Source: Alistipes sp. (GTDB lineage Bacteria > Bacteroidota > Bacteroidia > Bacteroidales > Rikenellaceae). From it: DNA of 64,000 bases. Below the pieces are notes generated by a model that saw only the letters and a list, made by a program, of their open reading frames with translations, was not told the origin of the DNA and searched no databases. The DNA is taken from contig JAFTNV010000027.1 in the NCBI GenBank assembly GCA_017451685.1, forward strand, positions 1 through 64,000, in the 5' to 3' direction. Both the position numbers and the translations under genes were made by a program. Positions 26,288-35,236 of this stretch are shown one piece after another (positions within the stretch are counted from its first letter, which is position 1; the number at the start of each line of letters is the position of its first letter).

Positions 26288-27577
26288 CTAAGCACGCAGG
26301 AAGCCTATGCCGAAGCGCTCCACAGCGGCACGCTCCAAATCCTCGCGGACACTCGGGTCGGCGATAGATATGAGCAACTTGGCACGCTCCGCAAGCGACT
26401 TATTACGCAGGTAGACGATACCGTGCTCCGTGGCGATATACTGCGCCTGGAAGCGTGTGGTAACAACACCGGCACCCTTCGTAAGCGTAGGCACAATCTT
26501 CGAGATGCCCTTATTCGTAATCGAAGGCAGGGCGATGAAGCACTTGCCACCCTCAGAGAGAGCACCGCCATACATAAAGTCGTGCTGGCCTCCCACGCCC
26601 GAGAATATGCGCTCGCCAATCGAGTCGGCACATATCTGACCCGTGAGGTCTATCTCGATAGCCGAGTTCACGGCCATCACGCGCGGGTTTTGACGTATGT
26701 TCTGCGGGTCGTTTGTCCACGCCACATCGCGGATGACAACATCGCGATTGCCGTCGAGGTAGTCGTACAGGCGCTGGCTACCAAGACAGAGGCATGCCAC
26801 CGATTGTCCCGGGTATATCCTCTTCAACGAGTTGTCGATGATACCCTTCTGGATAAGGGGCACAACGCCATCGGTCATAGCCTCGGTATGTAGGCCGAGG
26901 TGCTTATGGTCGTGCAGAGCATCGAGCACAGCGTTGGGAATGCCGCCCACGCCAATCTGTAGTGTTGCACCATCGGGAATCTCCGAAGCGATATAGTTAC
27001 CTATGGCACGCTCCACCTCGTTGGGAATCACCGTAGGCACCTCAACCAGAGGCTCGTCGCCACGCACCATGGCATCAATCTTCGACACATGAATCACGGG
27101 ATCACCGAAGGTGCGAGGCATATACTTATTCACCTGCGCGATAATCGTCTTCGAGCACTCCGCAGCCGAGAATGCGAGGTCGGCAGAGATACCGTACGAG
27201 CAGTAACCCTCCTCGTCGGGCTCCGACACGTTTAGGAGCGTCACATCGAGGGGCACCTGTCCCGAGCGGAAGAGGAACGGAATCTCACCGAGGAAGGCGG
27301 GGATGGTCTGCGCCACACCCTCCTTTATGGCGTTACGTAGGTTGTTGGCAACGAAGAAGCTCAGCGGCTCGAACGAGTCGCGCAGCTCGGCCTTAGCGTA
27401 GGGAGCATCGAAGCGACCAATGGCAAATGCCGAATATACCTTCACGTTGCGAAGCTCGGGTGCGCGGTCGGTCATCGCCTGCACCAGCACCTCGGGGATA
27501 GATGTCGAGCCTTGGATGAATACCGAGTCGCCCGACTTGATAAGTTTCACGGCCTCAGCCGCACTTACTAACTTCAT
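26288..27577 (-). CDS. acetyl-CoA hydrolase/CoA-transferase family protein
   Basis: A 429-aa class I-like CoA transferase (acetyl-CoA hydrolase/transferase, close to 4-hydroxybutyrate and butyryl-CoA:acetate CoA-transferases). Family motifs: GVGGIPNAVLDAL, the catalytic glutamate region LHTEAMTDG, and GGQHDFMYGGALSEGG. It exchanges CoA between acyl-CoA and a carboxylate such as acetate; the acyl group cannot be told from sequence. It is the last gene of the iorA-iorB-aminotransferase cluster, 53 bases after the aminotransferase with a hairpin between (27593-27622). Confidence 0.85.
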   Translation of the reverse strand: MKLVSAAEAVKLIKSGDSVFIQGSTSIPEVLVQAMTDRAPELRNVKVYSAFAIGRFDAPYAKAELRDSFEPLSFFVANNLRNAIKEGVAQTIPAFLGEIPFLFRSGQVPLDVTLLNVSEPDEEGYCSYGISADLAFSAAECSKTIIAQVNKYMPRTFGDPVIHVSKIDAMVRGDEPLVEVPTVIPNEVERAIGNYIASEIPDGATLQIGVGGIPNAVLDALHDHKHLGLHTEAMTDGVVPLIQKGIIDNSLKRIYPGQSVACLCLGSQRLYDYLDGNRDVVIRDVAWTNDPQNIRQNPRVMAVNSAIEIDLTGQICADSIGERIFSGVGGQHDFMYGGALSEGGKCFIALPSITNKGISKIVPTLTKGAGVVTTRFQAQYIATEHGIVYLRNKSLAERAKLLISIADPSVREDLERAAVERFGIGFLRA

Positions 27578-27592
27578 AACTATCTGGTTAAG

Positions 27593-27622
27593 GAAGGGGT
27601 TGTCCTAATGGGCAGCCCCTTC
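27593..27622 (-). promoter_or_regulatory. intercistronic hairpin between the aminotransferase and CoA-transferase genes
   Basis: GAAGGGGTTGTCC and GGGCAGCCCCTTC pair over 13 positions with two G-T pairs and a 4-base loop. It may attenuate or stabilise the operon mRNA between these two genes. Confidence 0.55.
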
Positions 27623-27630
27623 TGTTGTTA

Positions 27631-28947
27631 TTAATAATCTTGAGAGAACAACCTCAATCGTTTATCCAACTCGTCGTACTGATAATCCGAAATCATCGAC
27701 ACGCAGCCACGCAGACCCTCGCGCGTGCTACCCGTAGGTGCGAGCGTGATTGCCGAGATGCCGTAGTAGATGAGTTTGTTGATAAGCTGCTCGCCCGTCA
27801 TATCCTTATATCCGAAGGTGAAGAAGAAGCCGTCCGACACATCCTTATCGCAGTCCTTGTCGTAGACGATATGGAAGCCGTTCTTCTTCATTATCTCCTT
27901 CACGCGCTCGGCACGACGTGCATACTCGCGCGTGTGCTCCACGTAGTTGAGCTTGCCGTCGCTCGCTGCGCGGAACATAGCCGCAAGAGCATACTGTGCC
28001 GAGTGGGGCACGCCCGACGACAACACGTAGAGGATGTTGAAGATGAAGTTACGACGGAACTGACCATCGTTGCCATACTTCTTCGCGAAGCCCTCGTAGC
28101 AGCGCTCCGCAAGTGCGGGGTTGAGCGCCACAACGGCGATACGCTGGCCGGCATACGAGAACATCTTCGAGCCCGACAACAGGTGTAGGCAATTGTTCGT
28201 ATAGCGGGCAACAGAGGGCTGATATGGGGGCTCAAAGGGCTTCGACCTATCCTCGCGGAAGTCCATATTGAGGTAGGCGAGGTCCTCGATGACGATGACA
28301 TCGTACTTCGTAGCCATGCGGCCGATAATCTCGAGCTCCTCCTCTGTCAAGCACATCCACGTGGGGTTGTTGGGGTTCGAGTAAATCATACCGCTCACGC
28401 GACCCTGCGACAATATCTCCTCGAGCTTAGCCTCGAGCGCCTTGCCACGGTAGTCGATGACGTCGAACGACTCGTAGCGCACGCCCTGCACCTTACACTG
28501 CGACTTCTGCACCGGGAAGCCGGGGTCGATGAAGAGTATGGTGTCGCGATCCTCGCGCATCTGCGTGAGTGCCATAAACGTAGCAAACGCACCCTGCATA
28601 GAGCCCACCGTGGGCACGAAGCACATGGGCGGAATGTCGAGGTTGATGAAGGCCTTCACGAAGCGCGAGGCCTCCTTCGTCAGAGGCTCAATACCCGTAA
28701 TTAGGGGGTACTTCGAGCCTACACCCGCAAGCAGAGCCTCATGCTCCGCCTCGATGCCTATCTGCTCCGCCGGGAGTCCGGGCTCACCAATCTCCATGCG
28801 TATATACTCCACGCCGGTCTTGGCCTCGATGTCCTTCACCACGCTCACAAACTGGCGTATAGATGCTGCACCGAGCTCCTTGGCATTACGCAAGCCGTTG
28901 GCGATGCAGATGTTATCTACGGTTTGTTTATCTAACGGTCTATCCAT
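27631..28947 (-). CDS. PLP-dependent aminotransferase (class I/II)
   Basis: A 438-aa fold-type I aminotransferase. The PLP-binding lysine is in LSGSKMFSYAGQRIAV, with the preceding YSNPNNPTW, VIVIEDLAY and the substrate-arginine-like APTGSTREGLRGC near the end. It starts 5 bases after the iorB stop, so it probably converts amino acids to the 2-oxo acids that IorAB oxidises. Aromatic or branched-chain amino acids are the likely substrates by context only. Confidence 0.88.
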   Translation of the reverse strand: MDRPLDKQTVDNICIANGLRNAKELGAASIRQFVSVVKDIEAKTGVEYIRMEIGEPGLPAEQIGIEAEHEALLAGVGSKYPLITGIEPLTKEASRFVKAFINLDIPPMCFVPTVGSMQGAFATFMALTQMREDRDTILFIDPGFPVQKSQCKVQGVRYESFDVIDYRGKALEAKLEEILSQGRVSGMIYSNPNNPTWMCLTEEELEIIGRMATKYDVIVIEDLAYLNMDFREDRSKPFEPPYQPSVARYTNNCLHLLSGSKMFSYAGQRIAVVALNPALAERCYEGFAKKYGNDGQFRRNFIFNILYVLSSGVPHSAQYALAAMFRAASDGKLNYVEHTREYARRAERVKEIMKKNGFHIVYDKDCDKDVSDGFFFTFGYKDMTGEQLINKLIYYGISAITLAPTGSTREGLRGCVSMISDYQYDELDKRLRLFSQDY

Positions 28948-28952
28948 CGCTA

Positions 28953-29534
28953 CTACTTTTTAATAGAGTTATCATAACCGGCACGTACGGCTGCAAGGTT
29001 CTTCTCGATGACCTCCTCACCCTTACGCGCGAAGATGCGGCGTATGCCCGCCTCGATCTTCTCGAACTCGATGTCGAGCATAGGTATGGCAGCACCTAAG
29101 AGCACCATGTTTGCTGCCTGCTGCGGAGCTCCAGCCTCCTTAGCAAGCTCCTCGACGTTGAGCGACACGCAGTGGGGCAATGCCGCGAGGTGCTTGTTCA
29201 GCTCCTCCTCGTCGGGGTAGTTGGGGATGTTCACAAAGGGGACATTCGATGTCACCACCCAGCCATCCTTCTTCAGATACTCCAAGTAGCGCAATGCCTC
29301 CATCGGCTCCAACGAGATGATGATGTCGGCACCACCCTTGGCGATGAGATCCGAGGCGATAGGCTCGGTAGAGAGGCGCAGGTTACTCTGCACATCGCCA
29401 CCACGCTGGCTCATGCCGTGAACCTCGGCCTGCTTGATGTTCCAACCCTCGGCCATGGCAGCCTCGCCGATGACCGTGGCAATCGACAGAATACCCTGTC
29501 CGCCGACGCCTGCCAAAATGATATCTTTCTTCAT
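28953..29534 (-). CDS. iorB: indolepyruvate ferredoxin oxidoreductase, beta subunit
   Basis: A 193-aa protein starting with MKKDIILAGVGGQGILSIAT, the classic beta (gamma-like) subunit motif. QAEVHGMSQRGGDVQSNLR follows. The longer open frame up to 29627 overlaps the end of iorA and lacks family similarity, so the ATG at 29534 (36 bases after iorA) is used. Together with IorA it oxidises aryl-2-oxo acids to aryl-acetyl-CoA, reducing ferredoxin. Confidence 0.92.
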   Translation of the reverse strand: MKKDIILAGVGGQGILSIATVIGEAAMAEGWNIKQAEVHGMSQRGGDVQSNLRLSTEPIASDLIAKGGADIIISLEPMEALRYLEYLKKDGWVVTSNVPFVNIPNYPDEEELNKHLAALPHCVSLNVEELAKEAGAPQQAANMVLLGAAIPMLDIEFEKIEAGIRRIFARKGEEVIEKNLAAVRAGYDNSIKK

Positions 29535-29569
29535 AACTTTTCCTTGTTTATTTGTTAGCATTAGCGGAC

Positions 29570-31189
29570 TTACTCCTTCTTTGCAGCGGCGCGAGCCTTG
29601 GCGTGACGCTTGGCTGTCTGTATACACTCACGGCGAGGTATAACGACAGATACGCCCTTGTACTCAATCTCCTCGCGGAGGATAGACTTAATCTCCTCCA
29701 TATTCTTAGGCAGGGGCACAACAACGCGCACATGGTCGGGGTGTACACCCACGCCACGGCAGATGTCCTCCAACTTACCCGTACCTGCCGAGTTCTGACC
29801 TCCGGTCATACCCGTAGTGAGGTTATCCGAGATGACGATAACGACATTGGCGTTAGAGTTCACGCAGTCCAACAATCCCGTCATACCCGAGTGTGTGAAC
29901 GTAGAGTCGCCGATAACGGCAAAGGCGGGGAACTGACCGGCATCCGAGGCACCCTTAGCCATCGTGATAGACGCACCCATCTCAACGCAGGCATGCAACG
30001 CCTGGAAGGGAGGCAACGCTCCGAGGGTGTAGCAGCCGATATCACCGAAGATGCGGGGATTCTCGTACTCAGCAGCCACCTCGTTCAGCGCCTTATACAT
30101 ATCTCTATGGCCGCAACCCTGACACAAGGCGGGCGGACGTGACACGACGATATTGTCGGCCTCGAGGTTCTCCAACGGCTCCATGCCGAGCGACTTACGC
30201 ACCGTGTCGGGCGTAAGCTCACCTACGCGGTTGAGATCACCCGTGAGGCGACCCTTAACTTCGACTGTCGAGGGCACAATGGCGCGAACCATCTCCTCAA
30301 CGACGGGCTGACCCTCCTCCATCACGAGAATCTCCTTGGCGCCATCCTCGACCATCTTCTCGATGAGAGCCACGGGCAGAGGATACTGCGACACCTTGAG
30401 CACGCTACGCTCCTCGCAGTTAGCCACATTCTCCATGTAGTAGTTGTAGGCGATACCCGTGCAGATGACACCGCGCTCGGGCGTAGTACCCTTGCGGTAG
30501 AAGTTATACTTAGACTCTACGGCAGCCTTCTGAAGGTCGTCCTGCTGAGCAAGGAGCTCGACATAGCGCTTCTTCGCAAAGGCGGGGAGCAGAATCCAGC
30601 GACGCACATCCTCGGGACGGTTTATCTCGTTCTGCTTGCGCGGCTCGTCGGTGAGTGTCACCACGGCACGCGAGTGTGCCATGCGTGTTGTCACGCGCAT
30701 GAGCACGGGGAGCTTCACGCGCTCCGAGAGCTCGAACGCTGCACGTGTCATGTCGTAGGCCTCCTGCTGCGACGAGGGCTCGAAGATGGGCATAAGAGCG
30801 AACTTGCCGTAGAAGCGCGAGTCCTGCTCGTTCTGCGACGAGTGCATCGAGGGGTCATCAGCGGCAACAACCACAAGACCACCATTGACGCCCGTCATTG
30901 CCGAGTTAACAAAGGGGTCGGCAGCAACATTCATACCCACATGCTTCATACACACGAGGGCGCGCTTGCCCATATACGACATACCGAGAGCACCCTCCAT
31001 GGCGGTCTTCTCGTTTGTAGCCCAGCGGCAGAAAATCTTATCCGCAGCCTCGCCACGCTTCTCCTCGCGCAGCTGAATGAACTCTGTAATTTCGGTCGAC
31101 GGCGTACCGGGGTAAGCGTAAACACCCGACAGACCTGCATCAATAGCAGCCTGAGCAATAGCCTCGTCACCGAGAAGTAATCTTTTCAT
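29570..31189 (-). CDS. iorA: indolepyruvate ferredoxin oxidoreductase, alpha subunit
   Basis: A 539-aa protein with the N-terminal GDEAIAQAAIDAGLSGVYAYPGTPSTEI, the central SLGMEPLE and C-terminal thiamine diphosphate region (CYTLGALPPF, IGDSTFTHSGMTGLLDCVN, NANVVIVISDN). Full-length IorA usually adds a 2x(4Fe-4S) ferredoxin domain at about 560-620; this protein stops at about 539 without that cysteine-rich domain, as in shorter homologues. First gene of the amino-acid oxidation cluster; a TAACTTTG -7 box lies 61 bases upstream. Confidence 0.9.
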   Translation of the reverse strand: MKRLLLGDEAIAQAAIDAGLSGVYAYPGTPSTEITEFIQLREEKRGEAADKIFCRWATNEKTAMEGALGMSYMGKRALVCMKHVGMNVAADPFVNSAMTGVNGGLVVVAADDPSMHSSQNEQDSRFYGKFALMPIFEPSSQQEAYDMTRAAFELSERVKLPVLMRVTTRMAHSRAVVTLTDEPRKQNEINRPEDVRRWILLPAFAKKRYVELLAQQDDLQKAAVESKYNFYRKGTTPERGVICTGIAYNYYMENVANCEERSVLKVSQYPLPVALIEKMVEDGAKEILVMEEGQPVVEEMVRAIVPSTVEVKGRLTGDLNRVGELTPDTVRKSLGMEPLENLEADNIVVSRPPALCQGCGHRDMYKALNEVAAEYENPRIFGDIGCYTLGALPPFQALHACVEMGASITMAKGASDAGQFPAFAVIGDSTFTHSGMTGLLDCVNSNANVVIVISDNLTTGMTGGQNSAGTGKLEDICRGVGVHPDHVRVVVPLPKNMEEIKSILREEIEYKGVSVVIPRRECIQTAKRHAKARAAAKKE

Positions 31190-31249
31190 ATCGTTTATTG
31201 TTTTAGGTTTGTTCTGTTCACATTATATACATGCGCAATTACGCATCTT

Positions 31250-31257
31250 CAAAGTTA
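31250..31257 (-). promoter_or_regulatory. -7 box of the iorA operon
   Basis: TAACTTTG on the minus strand. The -33 element is poor. The opposite strand carries TATCTTCG (31321-31328), one mismatch from consensus, in front of the lipoprotein gene starting at 31353. Confidence 0.5.
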
Positions 31258-31352
31258 CGAACATTTTTTTAGACCACGAAATTTTTAGGCTATTTTTTCT
31301 CACATTAGCGATATATTTCATATCTTCGCGACATAAACACTAAGGATATTCT

Positions 31353-33383
31353 ATGAGAAAGATAGCACTACTTATGCTACTGCTCGCGACAATGGCCATG
31401 GCGGGCTGCGAGAGCGACAACAACGTGAACAACATGCCAACACCACCCGAGGAGGAGAAGCCCGAGGATGGCAACAACACCCCCGAGACACAAAGTTTCG
31501 ATGTCGACATCACCGCCACAACGCGCACGACCGTGACCTTCAACATCACGCCCACAGACCTCACCGCCGACTACTTCTGCTACATCGTGGAGCGCGCCAC
31601 GGCAGACGAGTTTGCGCGCGACACATACCTCATAAACAACATCATCCAAGAGGTTGAGTACGAGGCTTCTAACAAGGGACTTACCTTCGTAGAGTATATG
31701 GCCAAGGCTACCGACAAGGGGGCTGTCACGGATGTGCGCTTCTCGGGCCTCACGCCCGCCACGGAGTACTACATCGTACTCTTTGGTGTCGATGCAACGA
31801 AGGGATATATCGCCAGCACGAAGCCTACAAAGGTAGCATTTACGACCGCCACCGTGGAGATGTCGGAGTGCACCTTCGAGGTGACAACTACCATCGAGAA
31901 TAACAACGTAAAGTTCTGTGTCACGCCCTCCATCGCGGGCCACCGCTGGCACCTCTTCACCCTCACGCGCCAGGAGTACGACTACTACACCGACGAGGCG
32001 AGCGGCATGAGCCCGAGCGCCTACTTCGAGTGGCACCTTCAGCGCGACATAAACAACCTCCGCAACCAGGGGTATAGCGACGACAACATCATCAAGGCCC
32101 TCATCTTCGAAGGCGCATTAGAGCTTGAGGCTAAGGGACTTAATGCTAACACGGAGCACTGCTACCTCATCGCCGGCCTACACCTTGACGGCGAGGGCCT
32201 CGTAATAAACACCCCCATCACGCTTGGCGACTACACCACGGGCGATGTCGTAAAGTCGGAGATGACCTTCGAGATTAAGGTGTGGGATATCGAGCAGCTC
32301 GCAGCCTCGTTCTCCATAACCCCCTCGAACGATAGGGATAAGTATTGCGCCCTCGTGCAGCCGTGGGACGGCATAAGCACAGCAGACGAGGTCATGCACC
32401 AGATTGTAGATCAGTGGGGCGGATGGATGGCAACGATGGCCAACGACCGCGGACATGTGGAGCACTCGGGCACCAATAAGTTCAAGCTCCCTGCGGCCGA
32501 CACGGAGTACTACATCATCGCCTTTGGCTACGACGGTGGCATCACCACCGATGCCACAATGGCAACATTCCGCACACTCCCGGGCGGAAGCATCGACGAG
32601 GCCTCGTTCACAATGCAGGGCACGAGCGCCACGCCCTACACCTTCAAGATACACATCACCTCGTCAGACCCGACAATATACTATGTTCCGGGCGTTTGCG
32701 CCAAGGGTGAGTATGTCGAGGAGGAGTTCGTCGCCATGGAGGAGGATACCTTCAACTACTTCCTCACGGAGTACCGCAAGTTCAACCCGAGCATCACCTA
32801 TGCCGAGTTGTTAGACCAATACTACTACAACAGCAACAATACCCTCGAGGTTGAGGGCCTTGTGCCCGACACCGAGTATATGGGCTACATCTATATCTTC
32901 GACACACATACGGGCAAGGTGGTACACACCATCACCTTCGACAACATCGCCCACACCGTAGCCCTCGGCGACATCGCCCCGGGCATCGAACTTGTCGGCT
33001 ACTACTCGGGTGACGAGGAGGCGGGCAGGGTGTTCAAAAACGCCTCGGCCACGGCGGGCAAGGCTATCGTCGTCGTGAGGTTTACCGACCTTGAGAATGT
33101 GCGCACGCTCTTTACCACCTACGTCGAGGGCGACTGCTCGAACGACGTCGCCTACCCCAATAGCGAGGTATGGAAGCTCACGCAGGGCTATTGGTCTACG
33201 TGCCAACTCGCCAAGCCATATATGTTCTTCACAGCCACATGGAACGAGGCACACACAGCCCTATGCTATGCCGTTGATAAACAAGGAGTAATGGGCGCCA
33301 TCTCGCGCCTCTATACGCAGCCCACGGCCGCCGAGAAACGCCCCATCGAGGAGCTCATAGAGTTGGCCGCTACGCTCGAGTAG
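31353..33383 (+). CDS. surface lipoprotein with repeated Fn3-like domains
   Basis: A 676-aa lipoprotein: the lipobox is AMAGC (Cys19) followed by ESDNN, an acidic surface-export-like stretch. After a Pro/Glu linker it has several repeats of a beta-sandwich (fibronectin-III-like) pattern: F-x-I-T-x-T...GLTPATEYYIVLFGVD, then GLNANTEHCYLIAGLH, PAADTEYYIIAFGYDG and GLVPDTEYMGYIYIFD. These repeat at roughly 115-170-residue spacing. No catalytic motif was recognised, and ligand binding or adhesion is a guess. The gene is monocistronic and divergent from iorA. Confidence 0.65.
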   Translation: MRKIALLMLLLATMAMAGCESDNNVNNMPTPPEEEKPEDGNNTPETQSFDVDITATTRTTVTFNITPTDLTADYFCYIVERATADEFARDTYLINNIIQEVEYEASNKGLTFVEYMAKATDKGAVTDVRFSGLTPATEYYIVLFGVDATKGYIASTKPTKVAFTTATVEMSECTFEVTTTIENNNVKFCVTPSIAGHRWHLFTLTRQEYDYYTDEASGMSPSAYFEWHLQRDINNLRNQGYSDDNIIKALIFEGALELEAKGLNANTEHCYLIAGLHLDGEGLVINTPITLGDYTTGDVVKSEMTFEIKVWDIEQLAASFSITPSNDRDKYCALVQPWDGISTADEVMHQIVDQWGGWMATMANDRGHVEHSGTNKFKLPAADTEYYIIAFGYDGGITTDATMATFRTLPGGSIDEASFTMQGTSATPYTFKIHITSSDPTIYYVPGVCAKGEYVEEEFVAMEEDTFNYFLTEYRKFNPSITYAELLDQYYYNSNNTLEVEGLVPDTEYMGYIYIFDTHTGKVVHTITFDNIAHTVALGDIAPGIELVGYYSGDEEAGRVFKNASATAGKAIVVVRFTDLENVRTLFTTYVEGDCSNDVAYPNSEVWKLTQGYWSTCQLAKPYMFFTATWNEAHTALCYAVDKQGVMGAISRLYTQPTAAEKRPIEELIELAATLE

Positions 33384-33393
33384 CAATATAGAG

Positions 33394-33552
33394 AGAAAAA
33401 ACCGGCCTACCGAAAGATATTCGATAGAACGACGAGTACCGTCCTTCATCTTAGCAACAATACCCACCACTCCGTAGAGCTGGTGCCTATTGCCGCAATC
33501 CTTCGATAGGCCTTCCAACCTAAAACTACTAACCTAATTGAACCTTAAAACT
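33394..33552 (-). ncRNA. candidate structured RNA of about 158 nt, 6S-like layout
   Basis: A perfect promoter (33559-33590) points leftwards and no gene lies in the 33384-33552 interval. The RNA has a 15-bp closing stem: GGCCUAUCGAAGGAU pairs with AUCUUUCGGUAGGCC. Inside are a long hairpin capped by C(UACG)G and a second small hairpin GACG-GUACU-CGUC on the 3' side. The closing stem runs into GGUUUUUU, so it doubles as a terminator. The layout (closing stem, terminal hairpin, hairpin on the 3' bubble strand) recalls 6S RNA, but no primary-sequence match is claimed. It is not SRP RNA: the SRP tetraloop motif is absent. Confidence 0.6.
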
Positions 33553-33558
33553 TCACTG

Positions 33559-33590
33559 CAAAGGTAAGGTGTATTTTTTAAATAAACAAA
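33559..33590 (-). promoter_or_regulatory. promoter of the structured RNA
   Basis: On the minus strand: TTTG (33590-33587), 20 bp, TACCTTTG (33566-33559), an exact match to the consensus in both elements. No protein gene follows on that strand before the terminator at about 33396-33413. Confidence 0.85.
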
Positions 33591-33858
33591 TAATTTACTA
33601 AAAAGTTTTAATAATTTTTTAAGTTTTTTATTTTGCACGACTTAATTAGGTAATTATCAATAGTTTTGCCGATTAGCAACAAAAACGCCAACCTCGGGGT
33701 TGGAGGAGTAACAGTAGTAACAGATACCCCCATCCTGTTACTCTGTTACCCTATTACTTTTGTTACCTTTTATAAATTTAATTATTGATTACTACTTAAA
33801 ATTTGAAATTTCTCACTACTCACTACTCACTACTCGTTACTAATTTGAAAAAAATTAT
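33591..33858. other. gene-free A/T-rich region with GTAAC-word inverted repeat and GAGTAGTGAG repeats
   Basis: Holds no gene. It contains an imperfect palindrome of GTAACAG words (GTAACAG-T-AGTAACAG, 33708-33723, facing CTGTTACTCTGTTAC, 33735-33749) and a short tandem repeat CTCACTACT (33812-33836), the reverse complement of the GAGTAGTGAG word seen at 15154 and 39570. Confidence 0.6.
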
Positions 33859-33866
33859 TACCTTTG
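33859..33866 (+). promoter_or_regulatory. -7 box of the GT4 gene
   Basis: TACCTTTG, 41 bases before the start at 33907. The -33 element is poor. An in-frame ATG at 33880 is only 14 bases from this box. Confidence 0.6.
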
Positions 33867-33906
33867 TGGCAATGCGCGCATGTGCGTACGTATACACACG
33901 TATAAT

Positions 33907-35064
33907 ATGAAGCGAACAAGCACCATAGGATTTGATGCCCGCCATGCCATAGATGGCAACACGGCGCTATCGTCATACTCGCGATACATCATCGAGGCGA
34001 TGTCCTCGACATGTCCGCGTCGCGCCTACTTCCGCCTATATGCCGACAACACATCCACACACGAGGACTACAAGGCATTAACCTCGCGCCACAACGTCGA
34101 GGCCATGCTCCCCGACGGGCGGCTATGGCGTAAGATGCCGTGGCTATGGAGGCTCTACGCAATAGGGCGCGACCTTCTCCGTGGCGATGTGGAGCTATAC
34201 CACAGCCTCGACGAGAGTCTACCCTACGGCCTCGCACGACGCAACATACGCACCATCGTCACGGTGCACACGCTCGACTTCCTCAGCACACGAACGCTCC
34301 AGAATCCCATAGAGAGCGCCTACCGCCGCATGACTATGCTCTCGTCGCTACGCCGCGCCGACCGCATCATAGCACTCAGCGAGGACATAAAGCGCGACAT
34401 TGTCGAGAAGTTCGGCATCTACGGCGATAAGATTGATGTCATCTACCGCGGTGTCGACCACACATACACCGAGGAGCCCACACCCGCGATACTCGAGGAG
34501 GTAAGGGAGAGGTACAACCTTCCCGAGCACTACATCCTCACCTGTGGCACGCAACACGAGCGCAAGAATACGGCCATCATCCTCGATGCTCTCACGCTCT
34601 GTGGCGACGACCTACACTTAGTCGTAGCATCGCGCACGACACCCTACATCGCACGCCTCAGGCAGCTTGCCGAGAGAATGGGCATAGCCCACCGTCTGCA
34701 TATCATCGAGCCTACGACACCCGCAGTACGCGCAGCGCTATACCGCCAAGCCGAGGCATACGTTCACATGTCGCTATACGAGGGCTTCGCCACGACCATC
34801 GTCGAGGCATTAGCCGTGGGCACGCCCGTAATCGCAGCACGTGGCACAACGCACGAGGAGGCAGGAGGCACACATACGATATACATCGCGAGCGACGATG
34901 CCGCAGCCTTGGCCGAGAGCATCGAGCGTGTAACGAGCGACGAGGCACTACGCAACGAGATGATTGCTCGCGGCCGCATGTATGCCACACGCTTCCGCCC
35001 CGAGGTGGCGGCATACAACATCCTCAACTGCTATCGCCGCATAAACGTATATGTCGACGAATAG
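33907..35064 (+). CDS. family 4 glycosyltransferase
   Basis: A protein of 385 aa from the ATG at 33907 (an ATG at 33880 would add nine residues almost at the promoter). It has the GT-B fold: N-terminal FDARHAIDGNTALSSYSRYI, a linker IYRGVDHTY, and the GT4 C-terminal domain with CGTQHERKN, IAHRLHIIEP and the donor-binding SLYEGFATTIVEALAVGTP with its two glutamates. It probably transfers a sugar to a cell-surface polysaccharide or lipid; the sugar is unknown. No other glycan genes lie nearby. Confidence 0.85.
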   Translation: MKRTSTIGFDARHAIDGNTALSSYSRYIIEAMSSTCPRRAYFRLYADNTSTHEDYKALTSRHNVEAMLPDGRLWRKMPWLWRLYAIGRDLLRGDVELYHSLDESLPYGLARRNIRTIVTVHTLDFLSTRTLQNPIESAYRRMTMLSSLRRADRIIALSEDIKRDIVEKFGIYGDKIDVIYRGVDHTYTEEPTPAILEEVRERYNLPEHYILTCGTQHERKNTAIILDALTLCGDDLHLVVASRTTPYIARLRQLAERMGIAHRLHIIEPTTPAVRAALYRQAEAYVHMSLYEGFATTIVEALAVGTPVIAARGTTHEEAGGTHTIYIASDDAAALAESIERVTSDEALRNEMIARGRMYATRFRPEVAAYNILNCYRRINVYVDE

Positions 35065-35171
35065 AGAAACAGAAAAAGGGGCGCAAACGGTAAGGTGTTA
35101 TAATACAGATACTTATGCCATGCAAGGCAAAAATAAGCACAAAAACTTATGGCGTTTTAGGCAAAATAGAG

Positions 35172-35179
35172 TATCTTTG
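35172..35179 (+). promoter_or_regulatory. -7 box of the etfB-etfA-acd operon
   Basis: TATCTTTG, 57 bases before the etfB start. The -33 region is weak. Confidence 0.6.
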
Positions 35180-35236
35180 GCGAGCCTAAGAGCCACATAA
35201 AATAGAGATAGAATAGACAACATAATAATAACGATT

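Noticed and set aside
29535..29627. Longer N-terminus of IorB overlapping iorA
   Set aside because: The family start MKKDIILAGVGGQG is at 29534; the extra residues are iorA sequence in another frame.
31250..31328. Shared operator between iorA and the lipoprotein gene
   Set aside because: No convincing palindrome was found in the 163-bp gap, only a -7 box on one strand and an imperfect one on the other.
33394..33552. The structured RNA as SRP (4.5S) RNA or tmRNA
   Set aside because: The SRP tetraloop motif (GGUC...GGAAGG...AGCAGCC) and the tmRNA ends and tag frame are absent; the length also does not fit tmRNA.
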